Source: Morella rubra (lineage: Eukaryota; Streptophyta; Magnoliopsida; Fagales; Myricaceae). Taken from it: a stretch of 64,000 bases of DNA. Below the pieces are notes generated by a model. That model was not told the DNA's origin. It did not search any database and saw only the letters and a program-made list of their open reading frames with translations. A program made the position numbers and the translations under genes. The DNA lies in the NCBI GenBank assembly GCA_003952965.2, contig CM025853.1, positions 10,549,161 to 10,613,160 on the forward strand, written 5' to 3'. Below, in pieces: positions 26,801-38,219 of the stretch. Numbering within the stretch: the first letter of the stretch is position 1; each line of letters starts with the position of its first letter.

Positions 26801-29800
26801 TTCTCGGGAATATAGAAGTCCCTCAAACACACTCATTCACATATCTTCGCTAAATTCTATGTTTCTGAAGACTATGTGCAACTTTTCAGATACACTGCAT
26901 TGGATGCGTTGCGGTTGGTTTCGTTAGATGACGAATATTTTCATTGTGAAAGTTGCAATGGGGAACTTGTGGCTGAGACTGACAAATTAGCTGCTCAAGA
27001 AGGAGGAGATGGAGACGACAATGCAAGGAGGCGAAGACGTGAAAAGCTGAAGGACATGCTTCAAAATATGGAGGTTTACCTTTATCACGACTAGCATATT
27101 TATGAATGATATTCATTCTCTTTTTGATGTGTGAATATGTATTGACATAAAAGAACAGTATCTGTGTTATTTGCGTGTGCTTGTAAGGATTTGAATTTGC
27201 AATGAAGTTGCCATTCAACTCTTCTATTTGAGGCAAAGGAAGGATAGCTGCCATAAATTTTAGGTTGAAATGTGACATAAGAAAAAGGCTCAGGATTTAG
27301 ACGATTTTATTTAAAGGATTAAGGAATATCTGATCTTTTTATTTTTAGTGACCTCACTATGTGTGGTGTTTAAACCTGTTTCTGCCCTCATAGAATAGGA
27401 TGTTAGAAATTTGATCTGTGTAATGGCTGGTTAAACTGGTAAGCCATAGCTAATTGCTTTGGAATCACATGGGTTCTTGCTCTCTGGTTGTCTCTTGAAG
27501 GTCCTTACACAGATCCAGCTTATTCTCCATAATGGATGTGTGGGAGGAAAAAATGGTGTCTTTGAGGTCGCAGTGATCCGTATTCATCATTTCTAAGCAC
27601 TTCCTGAGTCTACATTTGCTTTCTCATGCACACATGTTGGAGGTCCTTCCTCAATCATTTGTGTGGCAAATGCAAAATTCATAGTACATGGTTACCTGCT
27701 CTTGACATTTTATTTTAGGTTTTCAAACATTGATTCTGCAGTATGTTTGACACACTCTAAACTCAATTCTTGGTCCTTGGCAAAACCTGGAATTGTTATC
27801 AGATTTTGTATTTTGGAAAATGCTGTGGAGTAATGTGATTTTGCGTTGCTTATCTACTGATTTTCATGTATAATAAGATAATGCAATGCCATTGTATTAT
27901 GCATGTACGTTCAAGATTGTCCATCTAGACAGTTTCTGTGTCTGCGAGTCTACGCAATTATATCCATCGCCATTTGTGCACTTAAAGTTCTTCAGATGTT
28001 TTTGCCAGCTATTAGATTACGCCGGCATTAATCTCTCTGCCGCTTCTTGTATATGCGTGCATGCATGCATTGTTGGCCTTCAACATGACATTATGCATCT
28101 ATTATTGCTGCATGTCGTATGTGCATTAACTATACATGTTAGTCCTTATGGGTGCCATCTTTCAACTTGTTCTTGTCATGATTATTTTTTTTAAGCTTGC
28201 CATCATTGTGGTGGGGTTAAAGTTGGTTTTCAACTTGACAACTTGACATTACGTGCAATGTTTGCTGGTTATGGTAATTTGCGCATTAACTATACATGTC
28301 AGTCCTTATGGGTTAGCCATCTTTCAACTAGTTTTTTTTTTTTTTTTTTGATACAAATTTATTAAAAAAGAGAAAAACAGACAAAAAACATAAAAGCATG
28401 AAAATAAGCCTAGAAATCCGAGAAACCCTAACACTGAATTAGCCCAAATGAAAAGAGAATGTAACATAGATCCCCCCAAACTAGCCAAAGACAAAGCCCT
28501 ATCCTCAAAACACCTCCCATTCCTCTCCCTCCAAAACTCCACCAAATGCAAGCTGGGATCATCTTCCATATTGCCAAGGCAATTGAGTTCTCAAACTTCC
28601 TCCGCCAACAAAACAAAACATCCACCACCTTCCTAGGCATGACCCAATCATAATTAAGAATGCCCAGCACATGCGCCCATAATCCTCTAGCCACCGAGCA
28701 ATGAATAAGGATGTGATCCACCGATTCACCATCATTCTTACACAAGTAGCACCACTCAGTCGCGCAAATGCCTCTCCTTCTAAGGTTGTCGATTGTTCTT
28801 GTCATGATTGTTTTTTTTTTTTAAGCTTGCCATCGTTGTGGTGGGGTTAAAGCTGGTTTTCAACTTGACCACTTGACATTACGTGCAATGTTTGCTGGTT
28901 ATGGTAATTCACGCATTAACTATACATGTCAGTCCTTATGGGATAGCCATCTTTCAACTTGTTCTTGTCATGATTGTTTTTTTTAAGCTTGCCATCATTG
29001 TGGTGGGGTTAAAGCTGGTTTTCAACTTGACAACTTGACATTACGTGCAACTTTTGCTGGTTATGGTAATTCTTACCTATAACTCATTCTCTTTTCTGAG
29101 TTTGCAAAACGTAATGATTTCAGGCACAGCTCAAGCCTTTAATGGAGCAACTCAATAGAGTAAAAGACTTGAATGTTCCTGATTTTGGCAGTCTTCAAGC
29201 ATGGGAAGCTCGAGCAAGAGCTGCTGGGCGTGCAGTACATGGTGATTCAAGCACCATCGATCCTTCTAGATCTTCTCAGGGGCTGGGTTATGGTGGAACA
29301 TCATTACCTTTTCTTGGAGACACCAAGGTAACCTTTTCTTCTCTTCTCTTGTTCCTATAATATGCACGGTCTTTTGGGTGTCAATCCTTCATTCTTTCTT
29401 GACACAAAAGATTTCCTCAGTAGTGGGGGAATCCACTGAAACAGCCTTTGGATACTTTGGCCTCAGAAGAACAATAAACATGAACTTATTGCTTCTTGAA
29501 GCATTTCACATAAGGCATAATAGCGGGAGGGTCTGAATCACAGTATGTTCCATTGATATTCAATGGAATTGCTTAAAGAGGAGTGAGACAAACGAGAGAA
29601 CATTGTTGATACAATGAATGCAACAAGTAACCCTGTGAATTAATTATGGAACAAGCCATGCATAATGTTGTTACTAAACTTTAAGCACGGTATCTTATTT
29701 TCAGTCAACATACTTAGTTGTATGTGGATTAGTTTTGTAAATTGCATATCGACTTATATGCCAGCCAGACCTCATTGATGTCTAGAATAAGGGTTCTAAC

Positions 29801-32800
29801 GTTCATAGTGGGAGCAGAAGATTGGTGATACACTTCAATATGCTTCTTGAGGACTTGCACAAATGCTGGACAATATGTATTCTGTAAAACCTATTGAGAA
29901 GGAATTCTTCACAAGTTTATGATGACATACTTGGAAGTAACGTTTTTGTAAGCCAGATTATGTTTGTTTGGGGTCAACAAAATGTCTTGGTTCTCTTCCT
30001 TCTTTTATTACAGAACATGTATTTATATCCTAGTATCTTAGTATGTACATTCCTGAGGTTTCCTCCTGATTCCTGACATCGAAATATCCACACTCTAGAG
30101 TATATGATCTGTAATTTTTGGGCTTGCAACCCCTTTGTTTTTCATGCTTCAAACACCCTGTCATGAAAGTTGGATGGTTATGAACTGTTTATGGCTGGAT
30201 CTTGGCAGGTTGAAGTTGACTTTTCTGGAGCTGAAGGCAAGGGAGAGGATATTAAATCTGGAAATGAGACGTCTCTGAAAGTCTTGCCACCATGGATGAT
30301 CAAGGAAGGAATGAACCTTACAAAGGAACAACGGGGAGAGATCAAGCTGGAGTCTAAGATGGATGGCAGTTCAGCATCTGTTGAATTTTCAGATGAGAAG
30401 AAGTCAGCAATTGAGAATGATGATAAGAAGAATATACAGGTTAAGGCAAAAGGAAAATTACGGAGAAACAAATGTTTTAAATCCTGTCTTTGTCTACATC
30501 ATATAGGCTTTTTCCTAGTACCCTCCTTGTTTTGTTTTTCTGTTTTATTTATGTCCAGAGGTTTCTTTCTCACTCCTCTCTTCCTTTTACCTTTTTCTTG
30601 ATGTTCGTTCTTTTTTGTTGATAGTGCTTAATTTTTACTGTTCACTTATTTGGTAGGATGAGTATGCCAAGGCTTACTATGCTGCTTTACTCAAGAAGCA
30701 GCAAGAACTGGAAGAAGCGGCTAAGAAACAACATCTGTCAGACACACACTCTGTAAATGGTACGTCTGGCATCAATTCCAATCGTCAAGTTGGAATGAAG
30801 TCGAAAAGGGATGAGGATGAGGGAGATGATGATGTGGAATGGGAAGAAGCTCCAGTTGCAAGTAACTATCAATCCGTTCATAAGTGGTTAAATTTCAAGA
30901 TTTTATTCCTTTTGTCTTTTGGAGTTTTTCATAACTAGTCACTTAATAGCTTAGTCAACAAATAATTGGGACAAGTTCTTCAGTTTTTACTAATTGGTAA
31001 TGAGGAAGTTGCCATGTCACTTGTGTTCAGTAATTGACATAATGCAAGTTATAGTAGTGGTTAACATTTTTCAAACATTGTCGTGCCACTAAACTTCAAA
31101 GTGTCAGTTTTAAAATCTTTTTCAGAAACACCATAGAATGCAAATTTGAGCTAGCCATTATCATTTGATGCTTGAATTGTGAAGCTTATTCCGACCTTAC
31201 ACTTTGGACTTCCCTAGAAGTGATGTTTTTTGTTCACAGTAGGGGGAAAAAAAAAGTAGCAATGAGAATTCATATAAACAGTTCATGCATTTTGCTTAGA
31301 TGCAATATGGTAGTAATGTGTTACTATAATGTGTGAAAGTAGAATAGAAGTTAGTTTGTGGAGGAATGGTTGGTTTTCCTATCCGAGTGTTGATACTCTG
31401 GGTCTAGGCATGATAGTTTGTGTAATACAAAATCGGGACGGCCAATTAAGAAGTCATATATGGCAAGTAGTTTTGCATAAGAGAAGTGGAAAGATTGTTT
31501 CAAATGAGGAATCCTATATCATTGTTAGTTTACGCATCCAATGCTTATGATAAGGCTTTCATAAGGTGTTGTGTTTCTAGTTCTAGTCACGTAGCCTTTT
31601 ACATAGGTGTGGGCTGTGGCTAATGGAGCAATCTCTAATAAGCAACCAATGATCATATTCAAAAATTTTCTCTTCCCATCAGTTTAAAATCTTCTGAGGT
31701 AGTTTCATGTGGTATGAAATCATTGGTCTAAACTCTAATCTTGATGGTACTCATTACTTTCCATTACAATTTAATTACAACATGTTAGACACACTTATTT
31801 AGGACAATTTTGGTCCACATGCGGTCAAATTTATCTCTTTCCATTAGTTTAAACTTTTAGGACAAATGACAATGCAGTAGATGCAGTCACTCCTTTATCT
31901 ACACTACTTTGGGGTATAAATACGTGTTTTTCACTTGCTAGTAATTTTTTGTTTCTTGTCCAGAAATATTAATTGGAAGGACATGAGTGTACTTAGAAAA
32001 GAGGTGAACTAAAATAAACAAAATTTTCAACAGGTGACACTTTTGAAGTGAGTAGGAAAGCCACAAGATTTGTATGTGTTGTAGCATATGGAGCCTCTAT
32101 GTAATGGTGGTCAGCAACTCCTCATCAGTAAAATAGATGGCCTATTCACTCTAGTGGGGAACAGTCTGCCATGGGTTTCCAGTACATCCATTATGTGGGT
32201 TGGATTGGTCCTTAGGTCACACTTCATCACCAAAATAAATTAAGTGAAAGCTTTACTTCTAGTCCTCGAACTATCACCCAAATATCATTAACTGTTATGA
32301 ACTATGAATTTCATAACATTTAACCCTTAAACTACAAAATGCATCAATGTTCGCTCTCTAGTAAGATTCTACAGTTGAAAAGTGACGGGGCAAATATTGA
32401 TGCATTTTGGTAGTTTGAAGGCTAAATGTGTAAAATTTGTAGTTTAGACTGGTAAATGAAATTTGGGTGATATTTCAGGAACTAAAAGTGAAGATTCTCT
32501 GTAGATTAATGTGTACTCGTGTGAGGAAGTAGGCCACACTGCCAAGGGAAACGATTCCTTGAACATTCTTGCACTACACTCACTGGAATAACCCACTTAA
32601 TCTATCCAAATCCTAATGTTGGGGTCAAAACTACAAGCATAAGCAATATTGACAAGTTTTACATGTTGGATGATGCGTTATATGGGAAGTCATTTGAGCT
32701 TGCTTACAATAATGAAGTTAGTAGGAAATATTGTATTGAAATAGTGATAAATTGGACATAATGAAGAATGCTTGATCGAGTGGTGCTACTTGTGTAAGAG

Positions 32801-34623
32801 CGAAGGAGAATCAGTTGATCATATTCTTGTCCATTGCTTGGTGGCAAGAGGGTTGTGGGCGCATGTGTTGAGCATTCTTAACTTTGACTGGCTTATGGGA
32901 AGGTGGTTGATATGTTGTATTGTTGGAGGAAGTTTAAGGATCCAATCACTTTAGCCATATGGAAGATGTTCCCTACTTGTATTTGGTGGAGTTTGTGGAG
33001 GGAAAGGAATGGTAGATGTTTTGAGGATAGAGCGTTGTCTTTGGATAGTTTGAGGGGCTCTATGTTGAATTCTCCTTTTTTTGTGGGCTAACTAGGCTTT
33101 AGGTGGCCCTTTTGTGGGTTTACCTGATTTTTTGAGCTTTTTTAGCTTGTATGCTCTAGTTGTATCAGTATAGTCTCTTGTACTGTCAACTGTCTTTGTT
33201 TCTTCATTAATAAAGGTTTACTTACTTATCAAAAAAAAGATAAATTGGACATAAAATTGAAGGATTAGTTTATGGCCTTATGTGTTATTTTTACTGAAAG
33301 TTAATACGAGATTGGATACTTTTGTAGTAAGTGTGATATTAGAGTTGCTAGTTGTTGTAGTAGGTTCATAATCTCCCTGGGTAAAAGTCCAGGCACATGC
33401 CAAATTTGACATTTTGAGTAACTTAAGGGATACCACAAGATTATACATAGAAATCTTTGAAAGGTTTGGAGGGTATAATAGTGGAGCACACTTGTGGGTA
33501 CGTGATTGAAATGGTCATGATTGCAAAAATAACGGATGGCACCAGGCAAAATGGATTGTCTTTTGTGACAGAAATAGTCTGACATGATATTCAGTATCAG
33601 AACTGTAGCGACCCAAGGAAGCAGTATTCATATCTGTGTTATATTTGAAAAAGGCTAGTCAAAGTTATTAGTTTAATCCCCTGAGACTGCTTATAGCTTT
33701 TAGTTTTGCTTACTAAAAATATAGTGTAGGACTTGATACTGATATAGTGGCTTGACAGTTTCTTCGTCCAACCTATCCAATAGGGATTCATTCATAATCT
33801 AGGTTACTATAGGAAGGTTTGATATGATTGATATTATGAGATTCGTTTGTTGTCCAGGGTATGACAGGTATTACAGGAACGTTTGATAGGTATTGATCAT
33901 AATACCGTCTGTTAAAAAATGTTTTGTGATCAATTGATTGTAGCCAAGAAGAGGGATTTGATGATGGAAAGAAAGATGACTATAAGTCAATTACGTTCAT
34001 CTAGCAAGAATTGAGGAGAGTATTGAAATTGCTCGAGATATTTTGCTCATATTCAACAAAGGCATGGGACTTACTTCAGCCTCATGGGTTTTTTTTTTTC
34101 TTTTTTTTTTTTTGGGGGGGGGGGGGGGGGGGATCCCCAAAATAAAATGAGACTCTAATCTGAGGTCAAGTTTCCTGGAAAGAAGCATACAAAACCTTGT
34201 TGCATCTTATGCAGATACTTTAGAATACACCTTTCTGTGATAATGGTGATCCACTCATCAAAATTTCTTCTTTTAAAAAACATAGTTAAATAGTCAAAAA
34301 ATTAAATAAAGTATAAGTGAGATACCATTGGTTGGTCTAAAGAGAAGCTCCTTGTATGAGTTGTTTTGCTGAAAAAGTTACCATGGTATAGGAAAACTAC
34401 CGATGGGTATTAGTGAGAATACATGTTCTCCAACAGATGTTTTTGTAATTTGTATGCATTATTTGGTAATGGGTAACAAATTTGGTGGTGATTAACTGTA
34501 TGTTTCCCATACATTGTTACAGGTAATGCAAATGAAAACTACAAAGTTAATGACTTGAATGTTCAAGCTGATGCTTCAGGAGATGATGATGATGATGATG
34601 ATATAGATTGGGAGGATGGTTGA
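23892..34623 (+). CDS. GTF2E1: General transcription factor IIE, large (alpha) subunit
   Basis: TFIIE alpha joins the RNA polymerase II preinitiation complex and recruits and regulates TFIIH. Exons: 23892-23914, 24039-24161, 24392-24512, 26335-26463, 26661-26770, 26890-27073, 29124-29327, 30209-30439, 30657-30861, 34523-34623. Together they give 1431 nt, 476 residues, phases intact and GT-AG throughout. The protein starts MSVEPFNRLVKLAARAFYDD. A winged-helix region (about residues 1-130) includes REEDLAKDLKLHSKQLRRTL. A C4 zinc ribbon follows: C163, C166, C188, C191 (CPNC...CESC). A charged middle contains LPPWMIKEGMN. The tail is acidic, ending DDDDDDDIDWEDG, typical of the TFIIH-contacting end. 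Length and motif order match plant homologues. The donor after exon 4 is GTCTCTCT, part of a (CT)n run, which is unusual. Introns 6 and 9 carry LINE insertions. Confidence 0.95.
24513..26334 (+). other. TFIIE alpha intron 3
   Basis: A 1.8-kb intron. The part at about 25030-25640 is relatively GC-rich, contains recurring atgtgggact/ccaaa-type phrases (for example near 25090 and 25390) and resembles a dispersed plant repeat, but I cannot name the family. Short open frames on both strands there match nothing I know. Confidence 0.4.
26464..26488 (+). repeat. (CT)n microsatellite at an exon 4 splice donor
   Basis: The CT run begins at the donor GT itself, directly after the CAG that ends exon 4 of TFIIE alpha. 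The exon end is fixed by the conserved join DYAQ/IFDVV, so the donor reads GTCTCTCT and lacks the usual A at +3/+4 and G at +5. Confidence 0.85.
28121..29072. repeat. 160-bp tandem repeat array, three copies, interrupted by a LINE
   Basis: Unit starts cluster at the phrase cattaactatacatgt at 28124, 28284 and 28914. Copy 1 spans about 28121-28280. Copy 2 is split into 28281-28331 and about 28791-28910 by an inserted LINE. Copy 3 spans 28911-29072. Units share ttgttcttgtcatgatt, a T run, aagcttgccatc and gtggtggggttaaag. A decayed partial unit may precede at about 28078-28120. The array lies in intron 6 of TFIIE alpha and ends about 50 bp before exon 7. Confidence 0.85.
28332..28790 (-). mobile_element. 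5'-truncated LINE fragment (zf-RVT region) in TFIIE alpha intron 6
   Basis: The minus-strand frame encodes WCYLCKNDGESVDHILIHC and then GLWAHVLGILNYDW, the zinc-binding region found C-terminal to plant LINE reverse transcriptases (zf-RVT). It ends with TTAATAAATTTGTATC and an 18-base A tail (T run at 28332-28349). It interrupts the second unit of the 160-bp repeat. No clean target duplication is visible; the 5' joint sits at shared gacaagaacaa. The C-terminal part is out of frame compared with the related copy at 32762. Confidence 0.85.
32251..32493. mobile_element. Fold-back element with arms of about 105 bp
   Basis: The left arm (32251-32356) and the reverse complement of the right arm (32385-32493) match closely: for example ctatcacccaaatatcatt against atatcacccaaatttcatt, and aaaatgcatcaatgttcgc against aaaatgcatcaatatttgc. 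The loop is about 28 bp. No coding capacity. It lies in intron 9 of TFIIE alpha, and the RNA would form a long hairpin. Confidence 0.75.
32762..33238 (+). mobile_element. 5'-truncated LINE with 16-bp target-site duplication in TFIIE alpha intron 9
   Basis: The insertion is bounded by exact copies of gataaattggacataa (32746-32761 and 33239-33254). It encodes WCYLCKSEGESVDHILVHC and, after a frameshift, IWWSLWRERNGRCFEDRA, the zf-RVT tail of a plant LINE. It ends with ttcattaataaaggtttac and a short A tail. It is a sister copy of the intron 6 LINE but lies in the sense orientation. It is clearly dead: truncated and frameshifted. Confidence 0.92.
34091..34132. repeat. T-rich tract followed by a run of 19 G
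   Basis: Two T runs are followed directly by 19 G residues (34114-34132) and then gatcccc, in intron 9 of TFIIE alpha. The exact length may be uncertain because homopolymers are hard to sequence. It could be a transposon-end relic or an assembly artefact. Confidence 0.7.
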
Positions 34624-36208
34624 AGAATACAGCTTTTCTTCCTAATTGGTCAATTGGCATGACTTTATTTTTTAGCTGTGAGGTTTCTGGAAATTGAAGG
34701 TGCGATCAATGCGAATGTTTCTTGTAACTTGCGTTTTCCCAATGTTGTTGCCTCATTAGTGTTATAAGGTTGTCCTCTATTTATGACTTATGATATTGTC
34801 CCGGCCTTGGTATGGTTTGCAATGCCTGGGATTCATATTGGTAGGTTGGGACTGATAATCACCAAAATATGCATGTCATTGTTATCATTCAGAGGAGGTA
34901 TAAGACATTTTCGTTCTTGTTTTTGTTTGGTTCGTAATGGCTTCTTGTTGAGAAGTTGAGAAACGTACAATTGGTTATTGTTGTGTGTTCATTGTGCCTT
35001 CTCTAAGCATGTCAGGAACTTCAATTTTCATAGTGGATTTTGGTTCCTCAAAGAAGCCCTTTAATTGTATAAGCTTGAGGAGTATTTCCTTAATCTACTA
35101 TTACATTGTGCTTCTTTATCTAGCCTTGTAGTCCGCTTGTTGGCTATTTAGTTGGTCTTGATTCTTGAAGCTTCTGCATTTGCAGCTTTTACTTTCCAAC
35201 TGTAACGATCTAATTTTGTTAAACCTAGCTTAAATACGTGGCGTAGGTTTGGATTTTGTCTAGTTAATAGCAGCAGGATAATCGACCCGGTGACTAATAT
35301 CCATGGTAGGCTATCCAGTGAGCCAACCCGATTTTAACCAATTACCTTTGTTAATTGTACTTTATCCTGCAATTTCTTCTTTTGTTTTCTCAATCTAGTA
35401 TCAAATTTTGTCAGATAGTATGGGAACTTGGTTTACCTTGTCAGATCTAGGGTCTCTAATGATGTTTATCAATGGTTACTGGATGTAAGTGTAAAAAAGA
35501 TCACTGGGTTGCTATCAATGGTTCTTTTTCTCTGTTCTTTTAGTGGTGTCTGGGTTTGATATCGGAGTTTGATCCACCTAAACCATTGGCCTATGAAACA
35601 AACTATTTACTATTTTACTTACCATTCAAAAACTGAGGGCATCCACCCAAACAGGGGGAACTCTTGGTGAAATTGGTGGGTGTGTCTGTGTTTAATCCTT
35701 TTTGCTTCAAACTTCAAAGAAGTGCATTGGTGGGGGTGGTTGACTTTTTAACCTCTGAAGTTGGTAATCATGATTTACCTTTTTCTTTGGGATGGCCAAC
35801 CACTCTATTGAAATTTTGGGCCTTGGGGAAATTCAGGAAATTAGAAATGTTTAAAATTGGACTGATTCTGACTGTCCAATCTGCTTAGCTTTACAAATTG
35901 GTGGGCCATCTCATCTTTCCACGTGGCGTGTTGTGGACACAAATGAGGCAAATGGTAAACCGTCCCTATGGTCTGGCCGACAGGACCCTCTCATTTGCAA
36001 AAGCTCTTCAAAGTCCATTTCCACTTCCGAAAGACATGCACAGAGAGACAGATGATTCAATCTGCCTTTGGAGCTCGTGTCAGCACACGCAACGATGATG
36101 GATCTTTGTCTTTAAGGGGTTTATCAAATATTGGAAGAGCTATGAACTTTCTTTTTCCTCCTCCTTTCTCTTTCAAGGAATGGGAGTTAAAACTTAAATC
36201 TTACACCC

Positions 36209-36245
<37 letters not shown>

Positions 36246-37624
36246 GATATATTATTTGTTTTCTAGAAGACTAGAAGTCATCGCTAGAAAGACATAATAT
36301 ATAGATTTTAGAATAATTATTATTATTGATAACAAAAATTTTCGGACCGTTTAAGCCTTTTAACACTTGATATTTATTGTGTCTCTCTTGTAAATTAGAC
36401 TGCAATTTTGACTAGAGGATTTTTATTATAATTCTTAGTATTTAACTAAGATTAAAACAAAAGTTTACCCTTTTTTTTTTGAAGTAGAAATAAGACCACG
36501 ATCTCTGAAGTCTTATCATTTGACTCAGATGGAACTTTTGACTGGAAAATTATTTCTAAGCATATAATATTTTGATTGGAGGTGGAGGAAGAGTTTCTAC
36601 TCGGCTAGAGAGAAAACAGGGACAATTAAGACAGCAAGGAAGAGTCTAATTGAAGCAAGTGTTCTTTCTGTTCGTTTTCTCCCATGCAAAACTTATCGTG
36701 TTCCAACCACCCACAAACAATCGCGTGCATTTACAAATGAATTCCTTCCTGCTGCCAAAAGGTCAAACCCATTACCCATTACCCATTTCATATGCTACCA
36801 AGATAAAGAGGACAAACCCATTTACTAATAAATTTCAAGGTCGGAGGAAAAAAGAATTCTTGGTCGGCGGTAGCCAAAATGCTTTGTTTTCTAGGTCTAT
36901 GATTTTTTTTTTCTTTCCTTCTTCCTGGTAACATGCATGGTGTGTACTCAAAGTTAGACCAGAAAGATCACTGAGCCGCCCAGAGCCCGCCCTGCCAACT
37001 GTTCCATTGGCTACCATGCATGTAACGAAATGCTGAGATATGAAACATTAATGTTTGACTGAAGACAAATCCAAACATCAAAAGTAGCTTATCGTAGGTG
37101 TAATGGTTGAAAAGTTAGCTTTCGTGAATCCCTCTACGTGCTTGTTTATATTGATCATTTTCGTTTATTTTTGTATTTAAAGGAATCACCCAAACACGAA
37201 AAAGACTCTAAAAATTTATTAATTCTCTAAAAACACATTAGCAGCTGAAAATATTTTTTTAATCGATCATTAATTTCTTACTCAAACCGGAAAGAGTTTC
37301 ATAAACTTCGTGCCTAAAAAATTGGATGCAACACATATCATGGATTTTCTCTAAATTATAGAAGGTGATGTATAGTATAAAGTATATTTGGATTTTAATT
37401 AGGTAATTTGTTCTCACTTGCATAATTCCCCCTTTTGAACTATAATATACTTTAAACTATATAAACCAGCACTGGTCATCTTTTTCTTCCTCTGGTCATC
37501 GCAATATATAATTCAAGGTTTGACAATCTGCTTTTAATGGCCCTCTGTTCCTTGAACGCAAAGGAAGTTTCATTGGAAGAAGAATGCTCGACAATTCTGC
37601 CCCCTCTCCGCATCAACAGGACCT
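34624..37624. other. TFIIE alpha 3' flank and intergenic spacer
   Basis: The first several hundred bases after the stop are T-rich and likely 3' UTR. No clear gene was found between here and the CLE gene. A (CT)n/(AT)n microsatellite lies at about 36211-36246. Open frames at about 35664-36246 and 36650-37017 match no family I know. Confidence 0.45.
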
Positions 37625-37630
37625 TATAAA
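37625..37630 (+). promoter_or_regulatory. TATA box of the CLE gene
   Basis: TATAAA is followed by a CT-rich leader, about 265 bases before the CLE start codon. Two upstream ATGs (37710 and 37730) lie in the presumed leader. Confidence 0.55.
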
Positions 37631-37892
37631 ACTTTCTCTCTCCTCTCTCTTTTCTCTCTCTCCATCTCTAATATAGTAATCAGCCATCCCCTAAGTTTTT
37701 CAGAGTCTCATGGAAGCAAGGAGTCTCCCATGTCAACCTTCTGTAACATTTCTTATGCTAGTCTAGCACATTCAAGCTGTCAAAGCTTCCAAAACCCTCT
37801 TTCCTCTAAAAACGATCCCACTTTTTTGTCATTCTATCCCTTCAAATTCCTCCTCTCCATGCCCTCCCTTCTCTTCAATTTTCTCCCCCACC

Positions 37893-38219
37893 ATGGCTTT
37901 AAGGCTTCCTCATTTGTTTAGCCTCATTCTTTGGCTCTCTCTGTTCTTGTTATTATTTCATGGATGGTTCAGTTTCACTACTACGAATAGAAGCGCCCAC
38001 AACAGTCACATATCTCTCTCTCATCGCACTTTGATCAGCAACAGGAAAGTACTGGCCGGCAAAATCGACTTCACTGTCTTCCTCCGGCACCGGCATCAGC
38101 TGCATCACAGCCATAGTAACGTGCCCGTACAACCTGGATCAGCGGGAACTGAGATTGACCCGCGTTATGGAATGGAAAAGCGCCTTGTTCCAACTGGTCC
38201 AAACCCATTGCACCATTGA
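37893..38219 (+). CDS. CLE13: CLE peptide precursor, CLE13-like
   Basis: CLE genes encode secreted precursors cut to 12-13-residue arabinosylated peptides that are sensed by leucine-rich-repeat receptor kinases. This intronless frame has 108 residues. A signal peptide spans about residues 1-30 (hydrophobic LFSLILWLSLFLLLFHGWF). A variable linker follows. The C-terminal block is EIDPRYGMEK followed by the CLE motif RLVPTGPNPLHH at residues 97-108, directly before the stop. The usual residue at motif position 5 is Ser; here it is Thr. The two prolines at positions 4 and 7 and the final HH are kept. The motif is closest to CLE9/10/12/13 types. I favour CLE13 partly because CLE13 lies beside TAF2 in Arabidopsis (from memory). 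Upstream ATGs at 37710 (in frame but stopped after 18 codons) and 37730 (a 63-codon frame overlapping this start) could lower translation. Confidence 0.92.
   Translation: MALRLPHLFSLILWLSLFLLLFHGWFSFTTTNRSAHNSHISLSHRTLISNRKVLAGKIDFTVFLRHRHQLHHSHSNVPVQPGSAGTEIDPRYGMEKRLVPTGPNPLHH

Noticed and set aside
33997-34188. Pro/Lys-rich open frame on the minus strand
   Set aside because: Produced by the G19 and T homopolymers; no coding evidence.
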